A stretch of DNA of 64,000 nucleotides from Chloroflexota bacterium (GTDB lineage: Bacteria; Chloroflexota; Anaerolineae; Anaerolineales; Villigracilaceae): assembly GCA_021824575.1 (NCBI GenBank), contig JAKAKJ010000050.1, forward strand, positions 31,455 through 95,454, read 5' to 3'. Positions 51,387 through 59,772 of the stretch are shown piece by piece (the stretch's first letter is position 1; each line of letters opens with the position of its first letter). The position numbers were made by a program, and so were the translations under genes. Under the pieces are notes generated by a model. It searched no databases. It saw only the letters and a list, made by a program, of their open reading frames with translations, and was not told the DNA's origin.

Positions 51387-51986
51387 ATGGACATTCTTCT
51401 GAACCCTAACATTGCTTATATTCTGCTCGTGGCTGGAACATTCCTGGCGCTATGGGCACTTGTCGTTCCCGGTACCGGACTGGCCGAAATTGGCGCTTTT
51501 TTCTGCGTTGTGCTGGCGGCTTATTCGATCTATCACCTGTCGTTTAACTGGTGGGCGCTGGTTTTGATCTTGCTAAGCATTGTGCCCTTCTTCATCGCGA
51601 TTCAAAAGCCGGGACGTGAAGCCTGGCTGGTGATTTCCATCATTGGGATCATCATCGGCTCGGCGTTTTTCTTCCCGGATGTGAAGGGCCAGCCGTCTGT
51701 CAATCCGTTGCTGGCAATCGTGACATCCGCACTGTATGCGGTGTTCGTCTGGTTCTCTGTCCGCAAGGTGGCGCAGATCACGCAGACGAAGCCGGCACAA
51801 GACCTTTCGACTTTGATTGGCCAGCGCGGGGAAGCAAAGACATCCGTCGAGACGGAGGGTTCGGTTCAGGTGGCCGGAGAGTTGTGGTCGGCTCGCAGCA
51901 AGACTCCCATCTCTGCGGGATGCGTAGTGCGCGTGATCGGACGCGAAGGCTTTGTTCTCATTGTCGAGAAAGATATTTCATCATAA
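51387..51986 (+). CDS. NfeD-like membrane protein
   Basis: 199 residues. Four or five hydrophobic helices in the first half (NIAYILLVAGTFLALWALVV, FFCVVLAAYSIYHLSF, LVLILLSIVPFFIAIQ, LVISIIGIIIGSAFFF) and a C-terminal OB-fold domain (LIGQRGEAKTSVETEGSVQVAGELWSARS). NfeD proteins pair with stomatin-like proteins; the slipin gene follows after 27 nt. TATAAT at about 51354-51359 and GGGAGG ribosome site before ATG. Confidence 0.9.
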   Translation: MDILLNPNIAYILLVAGTFLALWALVVPGTGLAEIGAFFCVVLAAYSIYHLSFNWWALVLILLSIVPFFIAIQKPGREAWLVISIIGIIIGSAFFFPDVKGQPSVNPLLAIVTSALYAVFVWFSVRKVAQITQTKPAQDLSTLIGQRGEAKTSVETEGSVQVAGELWSARSKTPISAGCVVRVIGREGFVLIVEKDISS

Positions 51987-52013
51987 TTTCACTATAAAGA
52001 AAGGAGTAACACA

Positions 52014-52916
52014 ATGAGCGGTGCTAGCAGTGTTGTTCTTTGCATTTTTGGCGCTATTGTGGTTGTCGCGTTTGTGCTGTTGGTCAACGCGATTCGGATC
52101 GTGCCTGAGTATCAGCGTTTGGTGGTTTTCCGCCTGGGACGCGTATTGGAAAAGCCGAAAGGTCCGGGTCTGGTTTTCCTGATCCCGATTATTGACCGGC
52201 CGGTGCGAGTGGATTTGCGCGAGCAGATCCGTGAGGTGCCTCATCAAGTCTCGATCACAAAAGATAACGCGCCGATTTCGATTGACTTCCTGTGGTACTT
52301 TAAGGTTATCGAACCAACCGCCAGCGTGGTCGCGGTCGGGAATTTTGAAATGTCTGCCGCAGGCATGGCGACGACAACACTTCGTTCCGTGATTGGCGGC
52401 ATCGCGCTCGACGATGTTTTGTCACAGCGCGAGAACATCAACACGACTCTCCGCACGAAGCTGGATGAGGTGACTGAACGCTGGGGCGTGAAAGTGACCA
52501 ACGTGGAAATCCGCGAGATCATTCCTCCAAAGGATGTCCAGGATGCGATGAACCGCCAGATGACGGCTGAACGCATCCGCCGCGCTGTTGTGACCGAGTC
52601 AACTGGTACGCGCGAGGCTGCGATCAATGTGGCCGAAGGCGAGAAACAGTCCGCTATTTTGAGAGCGGAGGGCCAGAAGCAGTCGAACATCCTGCAAGCC
52701 GAAGGCGAGCGACAAGCGCAGTTATTGCGTGCTCAGGGTTTCGCACAGGCTCTCGATGCGATCTTCGCCTCAGCCAAAGCCATTGACCAGAAGACGATGA
52801 CGCTTCAGTATTTTGATACGCTGAAATCCCTCGGCCAGGGCGCTTCCACCAAATATATCTTCCCGATGGAATTCACAAGCATGATCGAGAATTTCATCAA
52901 GGGCAAAGAAGGGTAA
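52014..52916 (+). CDS. SPFH-domain slipin/stomatin-like protein
   Basis: 300 residues. One N-terminal membrane helix (VLCIFGAIVVVAFVLLVNAI), then the SPFH domain (RIVPEYQRLVVFRLGRV, ISIDFLWYFKVIEP, ALDDVLSQRENINTTL) and a C-terminal helical part rich in Glu/Ala/Gln (AEGEKQSAILRAEGQKQSN). Forms membrane microdomain oligomers with NfeD. Strong GAAAGGAG ribosome site. A terminator follows the stop. Confidence 0.93.
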   Translation: MSGASSVVLCIFGAIVVVAFVLLVNAIRIVPEYQRLVVFRLGRVLEKPKGPGLVFLIPIIDRPVRVDLREQIREVPHQVSITKDNAPISIDFLWYFKVIEPTASVVAVGNFEMSAAGMATTTLRSVIGGIALDDVLSQRENINTTLRTKLDEVTERWGVKVTNVEIREIIPPKDVQDAMNRQMTAERIRRAVVTESTGTREAAINVAEGEKQSAILRAEGQKQSNILQAEGERQAQLLRAQGFAQALDAIFASAKAIDQKTMTLQYFDTLKSLGQGASTKYIFPMEFTSMIENFIKGKEG

Positions 52917-52944
52917 AAACAACAGATAGGCAGGTGTTACAATC

Positions 52945-52975
52945 AAAGCCTCTCGCACCACGAGGGGCTTTTTTT
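52945..52975 (+). terminator. terminator directly before the GNAT start codon
   Basis: 11-bp stem AAAGCCTCTCG / CGAGGGGCTTT (one G-T pair), 5-nt loop, followed by a T-run whose last T is next to ATG 52976. It ends the nfeD-slipin transcript but also lies in any 5' leader of the next gene. Confidence 0.8.
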
Positions 52976-53413
52976 ATGGAAATTACAACTGCCTCTTTAA
53001 TGGACCTCAACGCGCTTAACAAACTGGAACATGCCTGTTTCGAAAAAGATGTGTGGCCCTTCCTTGATCTCATCGCGGTTCTTACGTTTCCAGATGTGAT
53101 CCGGCTAAAGGCCGTGGAAGATGGGCGCATGATCGGATTCATCGCGGGTGACCCGCGTCCGTCCGAGGGCTTCTCATGGATCGCAACAGTCGGCGTGATC
53201 CCGGAATTTCGGCGGCGCGGCATTGCGCGAGCCTTGCTGCGCGCCTGCGAAGCAAGGCTGAAAACGCCGCGCGTCAAACTCTCGGTGCGGGCCACCAACG
53301 ACGGCGCGATCCGCCTTTATGAGCAGGAAGGTTATCGCCGCATGGACGTCTGGCAGGGATATTACAACGACGGCGAAGCGGCCATCGTGATGGAAAAAGA
53401 ACGAGGGATATAA
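52976..53413 (+). CDS. GNAT N-acetyltransferase, RimI-like
   Basis: 145 residues from ATG 52976. Acetyl-CoA binding GVIPEFRRRGIARALLRACE (P-loop motif A), then LSVRATNDGAIRLYEQEGYRR as in RimI family members. The N-terminal acceptor-binding part is ordinary. It likely acetylates a protein N-terminus or ribosomal protein. A GTG 42 nt upstream (52934) is in frame but crosses the terminator. RNase D follows 8 nt after the stop. Confidence 0.88.
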   Translation: MEITTASLMDLNALNKLEHACFEKDVWPFLDLIAVLTFPDVIRLKAVEDGRMIGFIAGDPRPSEGFSWIATVGVIPEFRRRGIARALLRACEARLKTPRVKLSVRATNDGAIRLYEQEGYRRMDVWQGYYNDGEAAIVMEKERGI

Positions 53414-53421
53414 TCAAAGCC

Positions 53422-54540
53422 ATGCCTTCTGAAACTCTGGCGCTGCCTGTGCTGGTTCAGACCGTGAAGGAATTCGAAAAGCTGGTTCTTGATCTCAACG
53501 GGCAGACGCGCATTGCTGTGGACACGGAATCGAACAGCCTGCATGCGTATCGTGAGCGCGTATGCCTGATTCAATTTTCCACACCTGAAACGGATTACAT
53601 CCTCGATCCATTCGCGTTCGATAACCTCGATGCACTCGCGCCGATTTTTGCAAACCCGCGCATCGAGAAAATATTCCATGCTCTGGAATACGATGTCATT
53701 TGCCTGCGGCGCGATTACGGATTTGAATTTTGCAATCTCTTCGACACGATGCAAGCCGGGCGAATCCTGGGACGCAAGCTGGCCGGGCTGGATCGTTTGC
53801 TCGAAGACAAATTTGGCGTGAAAGTCAACAAGCGATTCCAGAAGGCAGATTGGGCCGTGCGCCCGCTCTCGCGGGACCTGTTGCTTTATGCGCGCCTCGA
53901 TACGCATTATCTCATCCCGCTGCGCGACCTGCTAAAAGCGGAACTCGAAGCGAAGGGACTCTGGCCGCTCGCCCAGGAGGATTTTCGGATGGGCTGCGCT
54001 CCAAACGGATCCAAACCCAGGGTCGAATCGCCGTACTGGACGCGGTTCAGTGCGCGCCGCGACCTGACTCTCCGGGACCTGACCGTTCTGAATGAACTGG
54101 CAGCTTTTCGCGAGCAGATGGCCGCACAATTGGATCGTCCAACGTTCAAGGTCTTGAGCGATGATCGTTTGATTGCCATCGCAAAGGCAAAACCGGTCAG
54201 CGCGGAGGACCTGCAGAACGTCGGGCTTACGTCCCGGCAGATGCAATATTGGGGCACACAGATTCTTTCGGCGGTGAAGCGCGGAATGGAAGGTCCGCCT
54301 GTGCAGCGGATTCCGCCCCAACGTCCGGATGACGCGTACATAAAACGTCTTGATAAGTTGAAAAAATGGCGCAAGAAAGTCGCGGAAGAAATGGATGTCG
54401 AATCGGATGTCGTCCTGCCGCGGTCGCTTTTGCTGGCGTTGGCCGAACGCGGTCCGGATGATTTTACAAAGATCATGCAGCATTCGCCCTGGCGGATGGC
54501 TCGATTTGGCTCGCAAATTCTGAAAGTGTTGAGAGGTTGA
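53422..54540 (+). CDS. rnd: ribonuclease D
   Basis: 372 residues. 3'-5' exonuclease of the DEDDy class: motif I VDTESNSLHAYRERVCLIQ, motif II HALEYDVICLRRDYG, motif III with Tyr and Asp in YARLDTHYLIPLRDLL. One HRDC domain follows (LNELAAFREQMAAQLDRPTF) and a second helical domain at the end. Acts on tRNA and other RNA 3' ends. TATAAT ends 7 nt before ATG, though it overlaps the end of the GNAT gene; leaderless start likely. Followed by the beta-CASP gene after 1 nt. Confidence 0.93.
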   Translation: MPSETLALPVLVQTVKEFEKLVLDLNGQTRIAVDTESNSLHAYRERVCLIQFSTPETDYILDPFAFDNLDALAPIFANPRIEKIFHALEYDVICLRRDYGFEFCNLFDTMQAGRILGRKLAGLDRLLEDKFGVKVNKRFQKADWAVRPLSRDLLLYARLDTHYLIPLRDLLKAELEAKGLWPLAQEDFRMGCAPNGSKPRVESPYWTRFSARRDLTLRDLTVLNELAAFREQMAAQLDRPTFKVLSDDRLIAIAKAKPVSAEDLQNVGLTSRQMQYWGTQILSAVKRGMEGPPVQRIPPQRPDDAYIKRLDKLKKWRKKVAEEMDVESDVVLPRSLLLALAERGPDDFTKIMQHSPWRMARFGSQILKVLRG

Positions 54541-54541
54541 A

Positions 54542-55933
54542 ATGCGGATTACTTTTGACGGCGCGGCACAGACGGTGACCGGCTCGCAGCATTTATTGGA
54601 AATCAACGGCAAGACTCTTTTGCTCGAATGCGGACTCTTTCAGGGGCGGCGTCAGGAAACATATTTTCGAAATCGCAATTTTCCTTTTGACCCGCGCAAG
54701 ATCGACGCGGTGATCCTCTCTCACGCGCACATTGATCACAGCGGCAATCTGCCGCATTTGATCAAGAATGGTTATGAGGGGCCTGTCTATGCCACGCATG
54801 CGACGGCAGATTTAGCGGATGTGATGCTGCGCGACTCCGGTCACATTCAGGAAGCGGACGCGGAATTCGTCAACAAAAAACAATCACGGCGCGGCGATGG
54901 TCCGATAGAACCACTTTATACGGAAGCCGATGCCGAGCATGTTGCCGAACATTTCAAAGGCATGGATTACGATCAATCGTTTGAAGTGATTTCTGGTGTG
55001 GTCGCGCGCTTTTGGGAGGCGGGACATATTCTCGGTTCGGCAGCTGTCTCACTGGATATTGATGAGAAGGGCCGCAAGTTCCGCTTCTGGTTTTCGGGCG
55101 ACATTGGCCGCGTGAACCTGCCGCTTTTGCGCGATCCTGTCCTGCCCGAGGCGGCGGATTATCTTCTGATGGAATCGACATATGGCGATAAATCGCACGA
55201 CGATCCGCGTTTGGCGTTCGATGAATTTCGGCAGGTGGTTTCAGAAACCATCGAACGCGGCGGAAAAGTCATTGTGCCTTCGTTTGCTGTTGGCCGCACG
55301 CAGGAACTGGTCTTTTATCTAAACGAGATGATGAGTGATGGTGTCAGGCCTGTGCCGGTTTATGTGGATAGTCCGCTGGCAGTTCACGCTTCCGATATTT
55401 TCCGAGCGCACCCTGAATGTCTCGACGAGGAAACGCGCGAATTCATCAAGAAGGAAAAACATCCGGCGCTGGATTTCAAGCAATTGACATATATCCATTC
55501 TGTGGACGAGTCGAAGGCGCTGAACGACCGAAAAGACCCAATGATCATTATCTCCGCTTCTGGCATGGCTGAAGCGGGGCGCATCCTGCATCATTTGCGC
55601 AATAACATCGAGAATCCCCGGAATACCATTTTGATCGTTGGCTGGACCGCGCCTGATACGCTGGGCCGCCGCCTTGCGGACCGCGAGAAGCGCGTCCGGA
55701 TTTTTGGGGAGCCGTATGAAGTCAAGGCGCGAGTCGAAACGATCGGCGGGCTTTCGGGTCATGCCGGGCAGAATATGTTGATCAAGTACGCATCTGCGGT
55801 CAAGAGTCAAGTCAAACAGGTTTTTCTCGTTCACGGCGAGGAAACACCCGCCACCACCTTGATGGGCAAACTCAAGGAACAGGGGCTGCGCGAAATTTAT
55901 TATCCCGAACTGCATTCGAGCATGGAAATCTAG
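54542..55933 (+). CDS. metallo-beta-lactamase beta-CASP ribonuclease
   Basis: 463 residues. MBL motif HAHIDHSGNLP (zinc ligands), a second-metal cluster WEAGHILGSAAV, and FSGDIGR. The beta-CASP region has LMESTYGDKSHDD, VIVPSFAVGRTQEL and SASGMAEAGRILHHL, and the C-terminal part VHGEETPATTLMGKLKE. This is the RNA-specific MBL exonuclease type (YSH1/CPSF-like). Together with RNase D it forms an RNA-processing pair in one transcript. Confidence 0.92.
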   Translation: MRITFDGAAQTVTGSQHLLEINGKTLLLECGLFQGRRQETYFRNRNFPFDPRKIDAVILSHAHIDHSGNLPHLIKNGYEGPVYATHATADLADVMLRDSGHIQEADAEFVNKKQSRRGDGPIEPLYTEADAEHVAEHFKGMDYDQSFEVISGVVARFWEAGHILGSAAVSLDIDEKGRKFRFWFSGDIGRVNLPLLRDPVLPEAADYLLMESTYGDKSHDDPRLAFDEFRQVVSETIERGGKVIVPSFAVGRTQELVFYLNEMMSDGVRPVPVYVDSPLAVHASDIFRAHPECLDEETREFIKKEKHPALDFKQLTYIHSVDESKALNDRKDPMIIISASGMAEAGRILHHLRNNIENPRNTILIVGWTAPDTLGRRLADREKRVRIFGEPYEVKARVETIGGLSGHAGQNMLIKYASAVKSQVKQVFLVHGEETPATTLMGKLKEQGLREIYYPELHSSMEI

Positions 55934-55985
55934 GATATAATACCGCCCGCACGTGGCACATGATACTTGACACGTGAACCATTTC

Positions 55986-56073
55986 GGAGAGGTGCCAGAG
56001 CGGTTGAATGGGACGGTCTCGAAAACCGTTGCGGTCCTTGTGGCCGCCGTGGGTTCGAATCCCACCCTCTCCG
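55986..56073 (+). tRNA. tRNA-Ser (anticodon CGA)
   Basis: Acceptor GGAGAGG / CCTCTCC, anticodon stem GACGG / AACCG around TCTCGAA (anticodon CGA), a long variable arm (GCGGTCCTTGTGGCCGC) as in all tRNA-Ser, T-arm GTGGGTTCGAATCCCAC, discriminator G. Length 88 nt. Confidence 0.95.
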
Positions 56074-56081
56074 CTGAATCC

Positions 56082-56117
56082 GCCTGATGGATCATTCAAA
56101 ATCCATCAGGCATTTTT
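56082..56117 (+). terminator. terminator after tRNA-Ser
   Basis: Perfect 11-bp stem GCCTGATGGAT / ATCCATCAGGC, 8-nt loop, then ATTTTT. Confidence 0.9.
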
Positions 56118-56141
56118 ATCAAGCGTGGTAAGATTCATTCG

Positions 56142-56990
56142 ATGCAACTTAACCTGGCTCTTGCTCAAATTGCAACCAAACTGGGGGATGTTCGATCCAA
56201 CCTCGAAAAGCATCTGGACTACATCAAAGAAGCCAAAGCCCAGAAAGCTGACTTAATCGTTTTCCCCGAACTTTCTTTGACCGGATATGTTTTGCAAGAC
56301 CTGGTCGCGACGGTCGCACACCGGCCGGAAGATGATGATCCCGTTTTCGGCCCGCTCTTCAAGGCGAGTCAAAACCTGGACATTGTGGTCGGCTTTGTGG
56401 ACGAGGATGCTCGCCATCGTTTTTACATTGCCTCCGCCTATCTCTCCGGCGGAAAAGTTCTCCACATTCATCATAAAGTTTACTTGCCGACGTATGCTTT
56501 GTTCGACGAGGGTCGCTTCTTCTCGCGCGGCGATTCGATCCGCGCCTTCGATACGCGTTTTGGCCGCGTCGGGATGTTGATTTGCGAAGATTTCTGGCAC
56601 GCCTCGCCGCCTTATTTGCTGTGGATGGATGGCGCGGACATATTGTTACTTTCATCCGCTTCACCGGGGCGCGGCGTGAACCGGCATGACAAACTCGAAT
56701 CGGCGTGGTGGGTTGAAAACGTTAACCAATCGTACGCGAATCTGTTCACCAGTTATGTGGCGCACAGCAACCGCGTTGGTTATGAAGATGGGCTTGTGTT
56801 TTGGGGCGGCGCGACCGTCTTTGATCCGAAAGGGGAGCGGATTGCTCATGGGCCTTACTTCGAGGAAGCCTTGACCATGGCCTCGCTTGATCTGAATCAA
56901 ATCCGGCGTGTGCGCGCCCGACTGCCTTTGGTGCGCGACGAGCGTGCAGACCTTGTGCATAAAGAACTTGGCCGTATTTTGTCAAAATGA
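56142..56990 (+). CDS. nitrilase-like glutamine amidotransferase subunit for NAD synthesis
   Basis: 282 residues, carbon-nitrogen hydrolase superfamily. Catalytic triad regions: Glu in LIVFPELSLTGY, Lys in HHKVYLPTYALFDEGRFF, Cys in GMLICEDFWH. It should release ammonia from glutamine. It overlaps nadE by 4 nt (ATGA), and this split arrangement replaces the usual single glutamine-dependent NAD synthetase chain. TAAGAT ends 7 nt before ATG, no Shine-Dalgarno. Confidence 0.9.
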   Translation: MQLNLALAQIATKLGDVRSNLEKHLDYIKEAKAQKADLIVFPELSLTGYVLQDLVATVAHRPEDDDPVFGPLFKASQNLDIVVGFVDEDARHRFYIASAYLSGGKVLHIHHKVYLPTYALFDEGRFFSRGDSIRAFDTRFGRVGMLICEDFWHASPPYLLWMDGADILLLSSASPGRGVNRHDKLESAWWVENVNQSYANLFTSYVAHSNRVGYEDGLVFWGGATVFDPKGERIAHGPYFEEALTMASLDLNQIRRVRARLPLVRDERADLVHKELGRILSK

Positions 56991-57811
56991 ACATTGATCT
57001 GACGATCAATACTGATCTGGCACGCAAGATTCTCGCCGGCTTCATCCAGAGTGAAATCACGCGCGTGGGTTATACGCGGGCCGTTATAAATCTTTCGGGC
57101 GGCCTGGATTCGGCCGTCTCGTGCGCGTTGGCAGTGGAAGCCATCGGCGCGGAAAATGTTTTGGCATTGCGGCTCCCGTACAAGTCGTCGTCACCTGATT
57201 CGCTGGAGCATGCTCAATGGGTAATTGACCAGTTCAAGGTCCAGAGCGAGACGATAGAGATCACGGACATGGTCGAGCCGTTGTTTCGTCTCGATCCCGA
57301 AATGTCCAAATCGCGGCGAGGCAATATCATGGCGCGGGCGCGCATGATCTTTTTATACGACCAGTCCGAGGTTTTTAAGGGCCTGCCGGTTGGAACAAGC
57401 AATAAAACCGAAATCCTTTTGGGTTACACAACGATGTGGGGCGATATGGCATCGGCAGTAAACCCAATTGGCGATTTATATAAAACGCAGGTCCGGCAGT
57501 TGGCGCACGCGTTGAAAATTCCACAGCCGATCATTGACAAACCGCCGTCGGCGGATTTGTGGGCCGGGCAAACGGATGAAGGCGAACTTGGCTTCACGTA
57601 TGAAGAAGTTGACAGGTTGTTGTATTTGTTGGTGGATCGCAGATACATGCGTGAAGACTGCATCAAAGCCGGATTCCAGGAATCTTTTGTGGATAAGGTA
57701 ATCGAGCGCATCCGGCGCAGCCAATTCAAGCGCATGATGCCGCCGATTGCAAAGCTGAGCAACCGCACAATCGGTTACGATTTCCTGTACCTGCGCGATT
57801 GGGGTACATAG
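56987..57811 (+). CDS. nadE: NAD(+) synthetase
   Basis: 274 residues. PP-loop NLSGGLDSAVSCALAVEA, YKSSSPDSLEHAQ, GTSNKTEILLGYTTMWGD and PSADLWAGQTDEGELGFTYE are the NadE signatures. It makes NAD from deamido-NAD, ATP and ammonia. Translationally coupled with the nitrilase-like subunit upstream (4-nt overlap). Confidence 0.95.
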   Translation: MNIDLTINTDLARKILAGFIQSEITRVGYTRAVINLSGGLDSAVSCALAVEAIGAENVLALRLPYKSSSPDSLEHAQWVIDQFKVQSETIEITDMVEPLFRLDPEMSKSRRGNIMARARMIFLYDQSEVFKGLPVGTSNKTEILLGYTTMWGDMASAVNPIGDLYKTQVRQLAHALKIPQPIIDKPPSADLWAGQTDEGELGFTYEEVDRLLYLLVDRRYMREDCIKAGFQESFVDKVIERIRRSQFKRMMPPIAKLSNRTIGYDFLYLRDWGT

Positions 57812-57885
57812 AAACTCGCGCAATCCAGTTTATTTTTAGTTTCCCAGCGTATTCCGCCTTATGAATAAAGGACTGAAGTAGAATA

Positions 57886-59127
57886 ATGCATGTTCCCCCT
57901 GCTCTAAAACATCGCCGCTTCTTTTATCTCTGGCTTGGCCAATTGATTTCGATTGCCGGTACGCAGATGCAGGTCTGGGCCATCTTCTGGCACATCCGCA
58001 CGCTGACGGATCAACCGATTGCCATCAGTGGAGTTGGATTGGCGCGCATCCTGCCGGTAATTTTCTTTTCGCTGGTCAGCGGTGCGGTGGCAGATTCATA
58101 TAATCGCCGCACGATTATCTTCATCACACAATCTGTCATGGGGATTCTGGCATTGATCCTTGGCTGGCTGACTCAATTCGGACATATCACGATCTGGTAC
58201 ATCTACTTGCTGACCGCGCTGCAGGCGGTTGTTGTTGCGTTTGACGGGCCGGCCCGCGCCGCCCTGATTCCGAATTTGGTTCCATCGGAGGATTTAGCCA
58301 ACGCCTTCAGTTTGAACTCCATTGCATTCCAGGCGGGTTCCGTGATTGGTCCGGCTTTGAGCGGGCTGGTTATCGCGGCCACCAGCCAGTTCGCGGTTTA
58401 CTACATCAATGGGATTTCTTATGCGGCCGTGATCCTTGCTTTGATCATGATTGGCAGCGTTCAACAGAAAATGGATAAAACTTCGAAGGGCGTTTCCTGG
58501 CAATCCATCCGCGAGGGGATTCATTTCATCGTCAACAAACCGATCATTTTCTCGACCATGATTTTGGATTTTATCGCCACATTCTTTGCATCGGCCAATA
58601 CGCTGATGCCATTTGTCGCGCGTGATATTTTGCATGTGGGTGTTGTGGCGTATGGCTGGCTTTCCGCGGCGCAATCGGCTGGTGCGGTGCTGGCTGCGGT
58701 CATTATTTCCCAGGTGCGCGAACTTCGGAGGCAGGGACCGCTCTTCCTGTTGTCAGTGGTCGTGTTCGGCGCGGCAACTGTCTTTTTTGGTGCGGCCACT
58801 TCCTTTGTCCTGGCGTGGAGTGCTTTGGCCGTCACCGGCGCGGCAGATTCGGTCAGCACAATCATCCGCAATACGATCCGTCAATTGCAGACGCCGGACG
58901 AAATGCGCGGACGCATGACCAGCGTGAACCAGATTTTCTTTCAGGGCGGTCCGCAGCTTGGCGAACTGGAGGCGGGCGCGGCAGCGCAATTATTTGGCGC
59001 GCCGTTTGCAATTATCAGCGGCGGAATCGGCGCAATCCTGGGCGTGATCTTCGTCATTTTCAAATGGCCGAAAATTTGGGCTTATAACGGCGATGAGCCG
59101 GTAATGGCTGGAGCGGCCGCGGATTAA
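57886..59127 (+). CDS. MFS transporter (MFS_3 / enterobactin exporter-like)
   Basis: 413 residues, about 12 hydrophobic helices. Typical MFS loop motifs between helices 2 and 3 (GAVADSYNRRTIIFITQSVM). The general pattern (FFYLWLGQLISIAGTQMQVW at the start, DGPARAALIPNLVPSEDLANA, RGRMTSVNQIFFQGGPQLGE near the end) is that of MFS_3 proteins, many of which export siderophores or drugs. Substrate unknown. Isolated gene. Confidence 0.85.
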   Translation: MHVPPALKHRRFFYLWLGQLISIAGTQMQVWAIFWHIRTLTDQPIAISGVGLARILPVIFFSLVSGAVADSYNRRTIIFITQSVMGILALILGWLTQFGHITIWYIYLLTALQAVVVAFDGPARAALIPNLVPSEDLANAFSLNSIAFQAGSVIGPALSGLVIAATSQFAVYYINGISYAAVILALIMIGSVQQKMDKTSKGVSWQSIREGIHFIVNKPIIFSTMILDFIATFFASANTLMPFVARDILHVGVVAYGWLSAAQSAGAVLAAVIISQVRELRRQGPLFLLSVVVFGAATVFFGAATSFVLAWSALAVTGAADSVSTIIRNTIRQLQTPDEMRGRMTSVNQIFFQGGPQLGELEAGAAAQLFGAPFAIISGGIGAILGVIFVIFKWPKIWAYNGDEPVMAGAAAD

Positions 59128-59175
59128 CATTACCCTACAATTGCCAGACGATTTGAGCATATACGCAAAATGCAG

Positions 59176-59204
59176 TTGACTCGCATCTTGAATCTGGCTA
59201 TACT
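59176..59204 (+). promoter_or_regulatory. sigma-70 type promoter before the SWIM-finger gene
   Basis: TTGACT (-35, 59176-59181), 17-nt spacer and TATACT (-10, 59199-59204). Transcription would start near 59211, about 120 nt before the SWIM-finger gene. Confidence 0.7.
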
Positions 59205-59231
59205 CAACCCATAAAGGAAATTCTTGCGCCT

Positions 59232-59267
59232 ATGCGAGTTATGAGTAACAAGGAGTTCGTGATGTAA
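59232..59267 (+). CDS. possible 11-residue leader peptide
   Basis: ATG ... TAA encoding MRVMSNKEFVM, behind AAAGGAA. It lies between the promoter and a terminator-like hairpin, the order expected for transcription attenuation. The alternative is a non-coding leader or small RNA that ends at the hairpin. Confidence 0.3.
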   Translation: MRVMSNKEFVM

Positions 59268-59271
59268 CAGA

Positions 59272-59302
59272 AAAGGTACGCGTCTTTTCGCGTGCCTTTT
59301 TT
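59272..59302 (+). terminator. terminator/attenuator before the SWIM-finger gene
   Basis: Stem AAAGGTACGCG / CGCGTGCCTTT (one G-T pair) with a 6-nt loop and TTTTTT, 28 nt before the next ATG. Confidence 0.75.
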
Positions 59303-59330
59303 ATTTCCAAATCTGAAAGGAGAATAAAAG

Positions 59331-59573
59331 ATGGACTCTGGGATGATCGGAAAAATCGAGAAGGCCAAACGCTATGCAGAGGAGCGCAACCGCTTCAGCT
59401 TCAACAGATTCGATCTTACTTTCCACGGTGATAACAACGATCATCATGTAACTTTCGAGAATGACAAGTTCCTGTGTGACTGCGAGTTCTTTATCACCCA
59501 CCAGCGCTGCGGACATACCATGGCTTTGGAAATACTTTTGAAGGACATGATCCCGGCAACGGTGGAAGCATAA
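59331..59573 (+). CDS. small SWIM-type zinc-finger protein
   Basis: 80 residues. The C-terminal half has CDCEFFITHQRCGHTMALE: CxC-x8-CxH, the SWIM zinc-finger pattern, usually found in larger proteins that bind DNA or proteins. The N-terminal half is charged and beta-rich (NRFSFNRFDLTFHGDN). It is small enough to be a stand-alone finger module. GAAAGGAG ribosome site before ATG, terminators on both sides, promoter and a possible leader upstream. Confidence 0.75.
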   Translation: MDSGMIGKIEKAKRYAEERNRFSFNRFDLTFHGDNNDHHVTFENDKFLCDCEFFITHQRCGHTMALEILLKDMIPATVEA

Positions 59574-59590
59574 ACTAAAATTGAATATAT

Positions 59591-59624
59591 AACTGCCCTC
59601 CATTGATTGTGGAGGGCAGTTTTG
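59591..59624 (+). terminator. terminator of the SWIM-finger gene
   Basis: Perfect 12-bp stem AACTGCCCTCCA / TGGAGGGCAGTT, 7-nt loop, then TTG and a T-rich tract. Confidence 0.9.
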
Positions 59625-59772
59625 TTTTTGGAACGAAGGCATATTGTGACTCGAGAATCGAGTGGATTTTCGTATCAATTAAAAATTCGTTGCCGATTTT
59701 TTAAGAAGCCCAAACTTGAGTTGTAAGTTGAGCGCCGTCTAATTATTTCCGATTTGGAGTAAAATGCCACGC

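Noticed and set aside
53907..54612. Minus-strand frames of 189 and 226 codons opposite RNase D
   Set aside because: Shadows of rnd; no ribosome site or recognisable protein.
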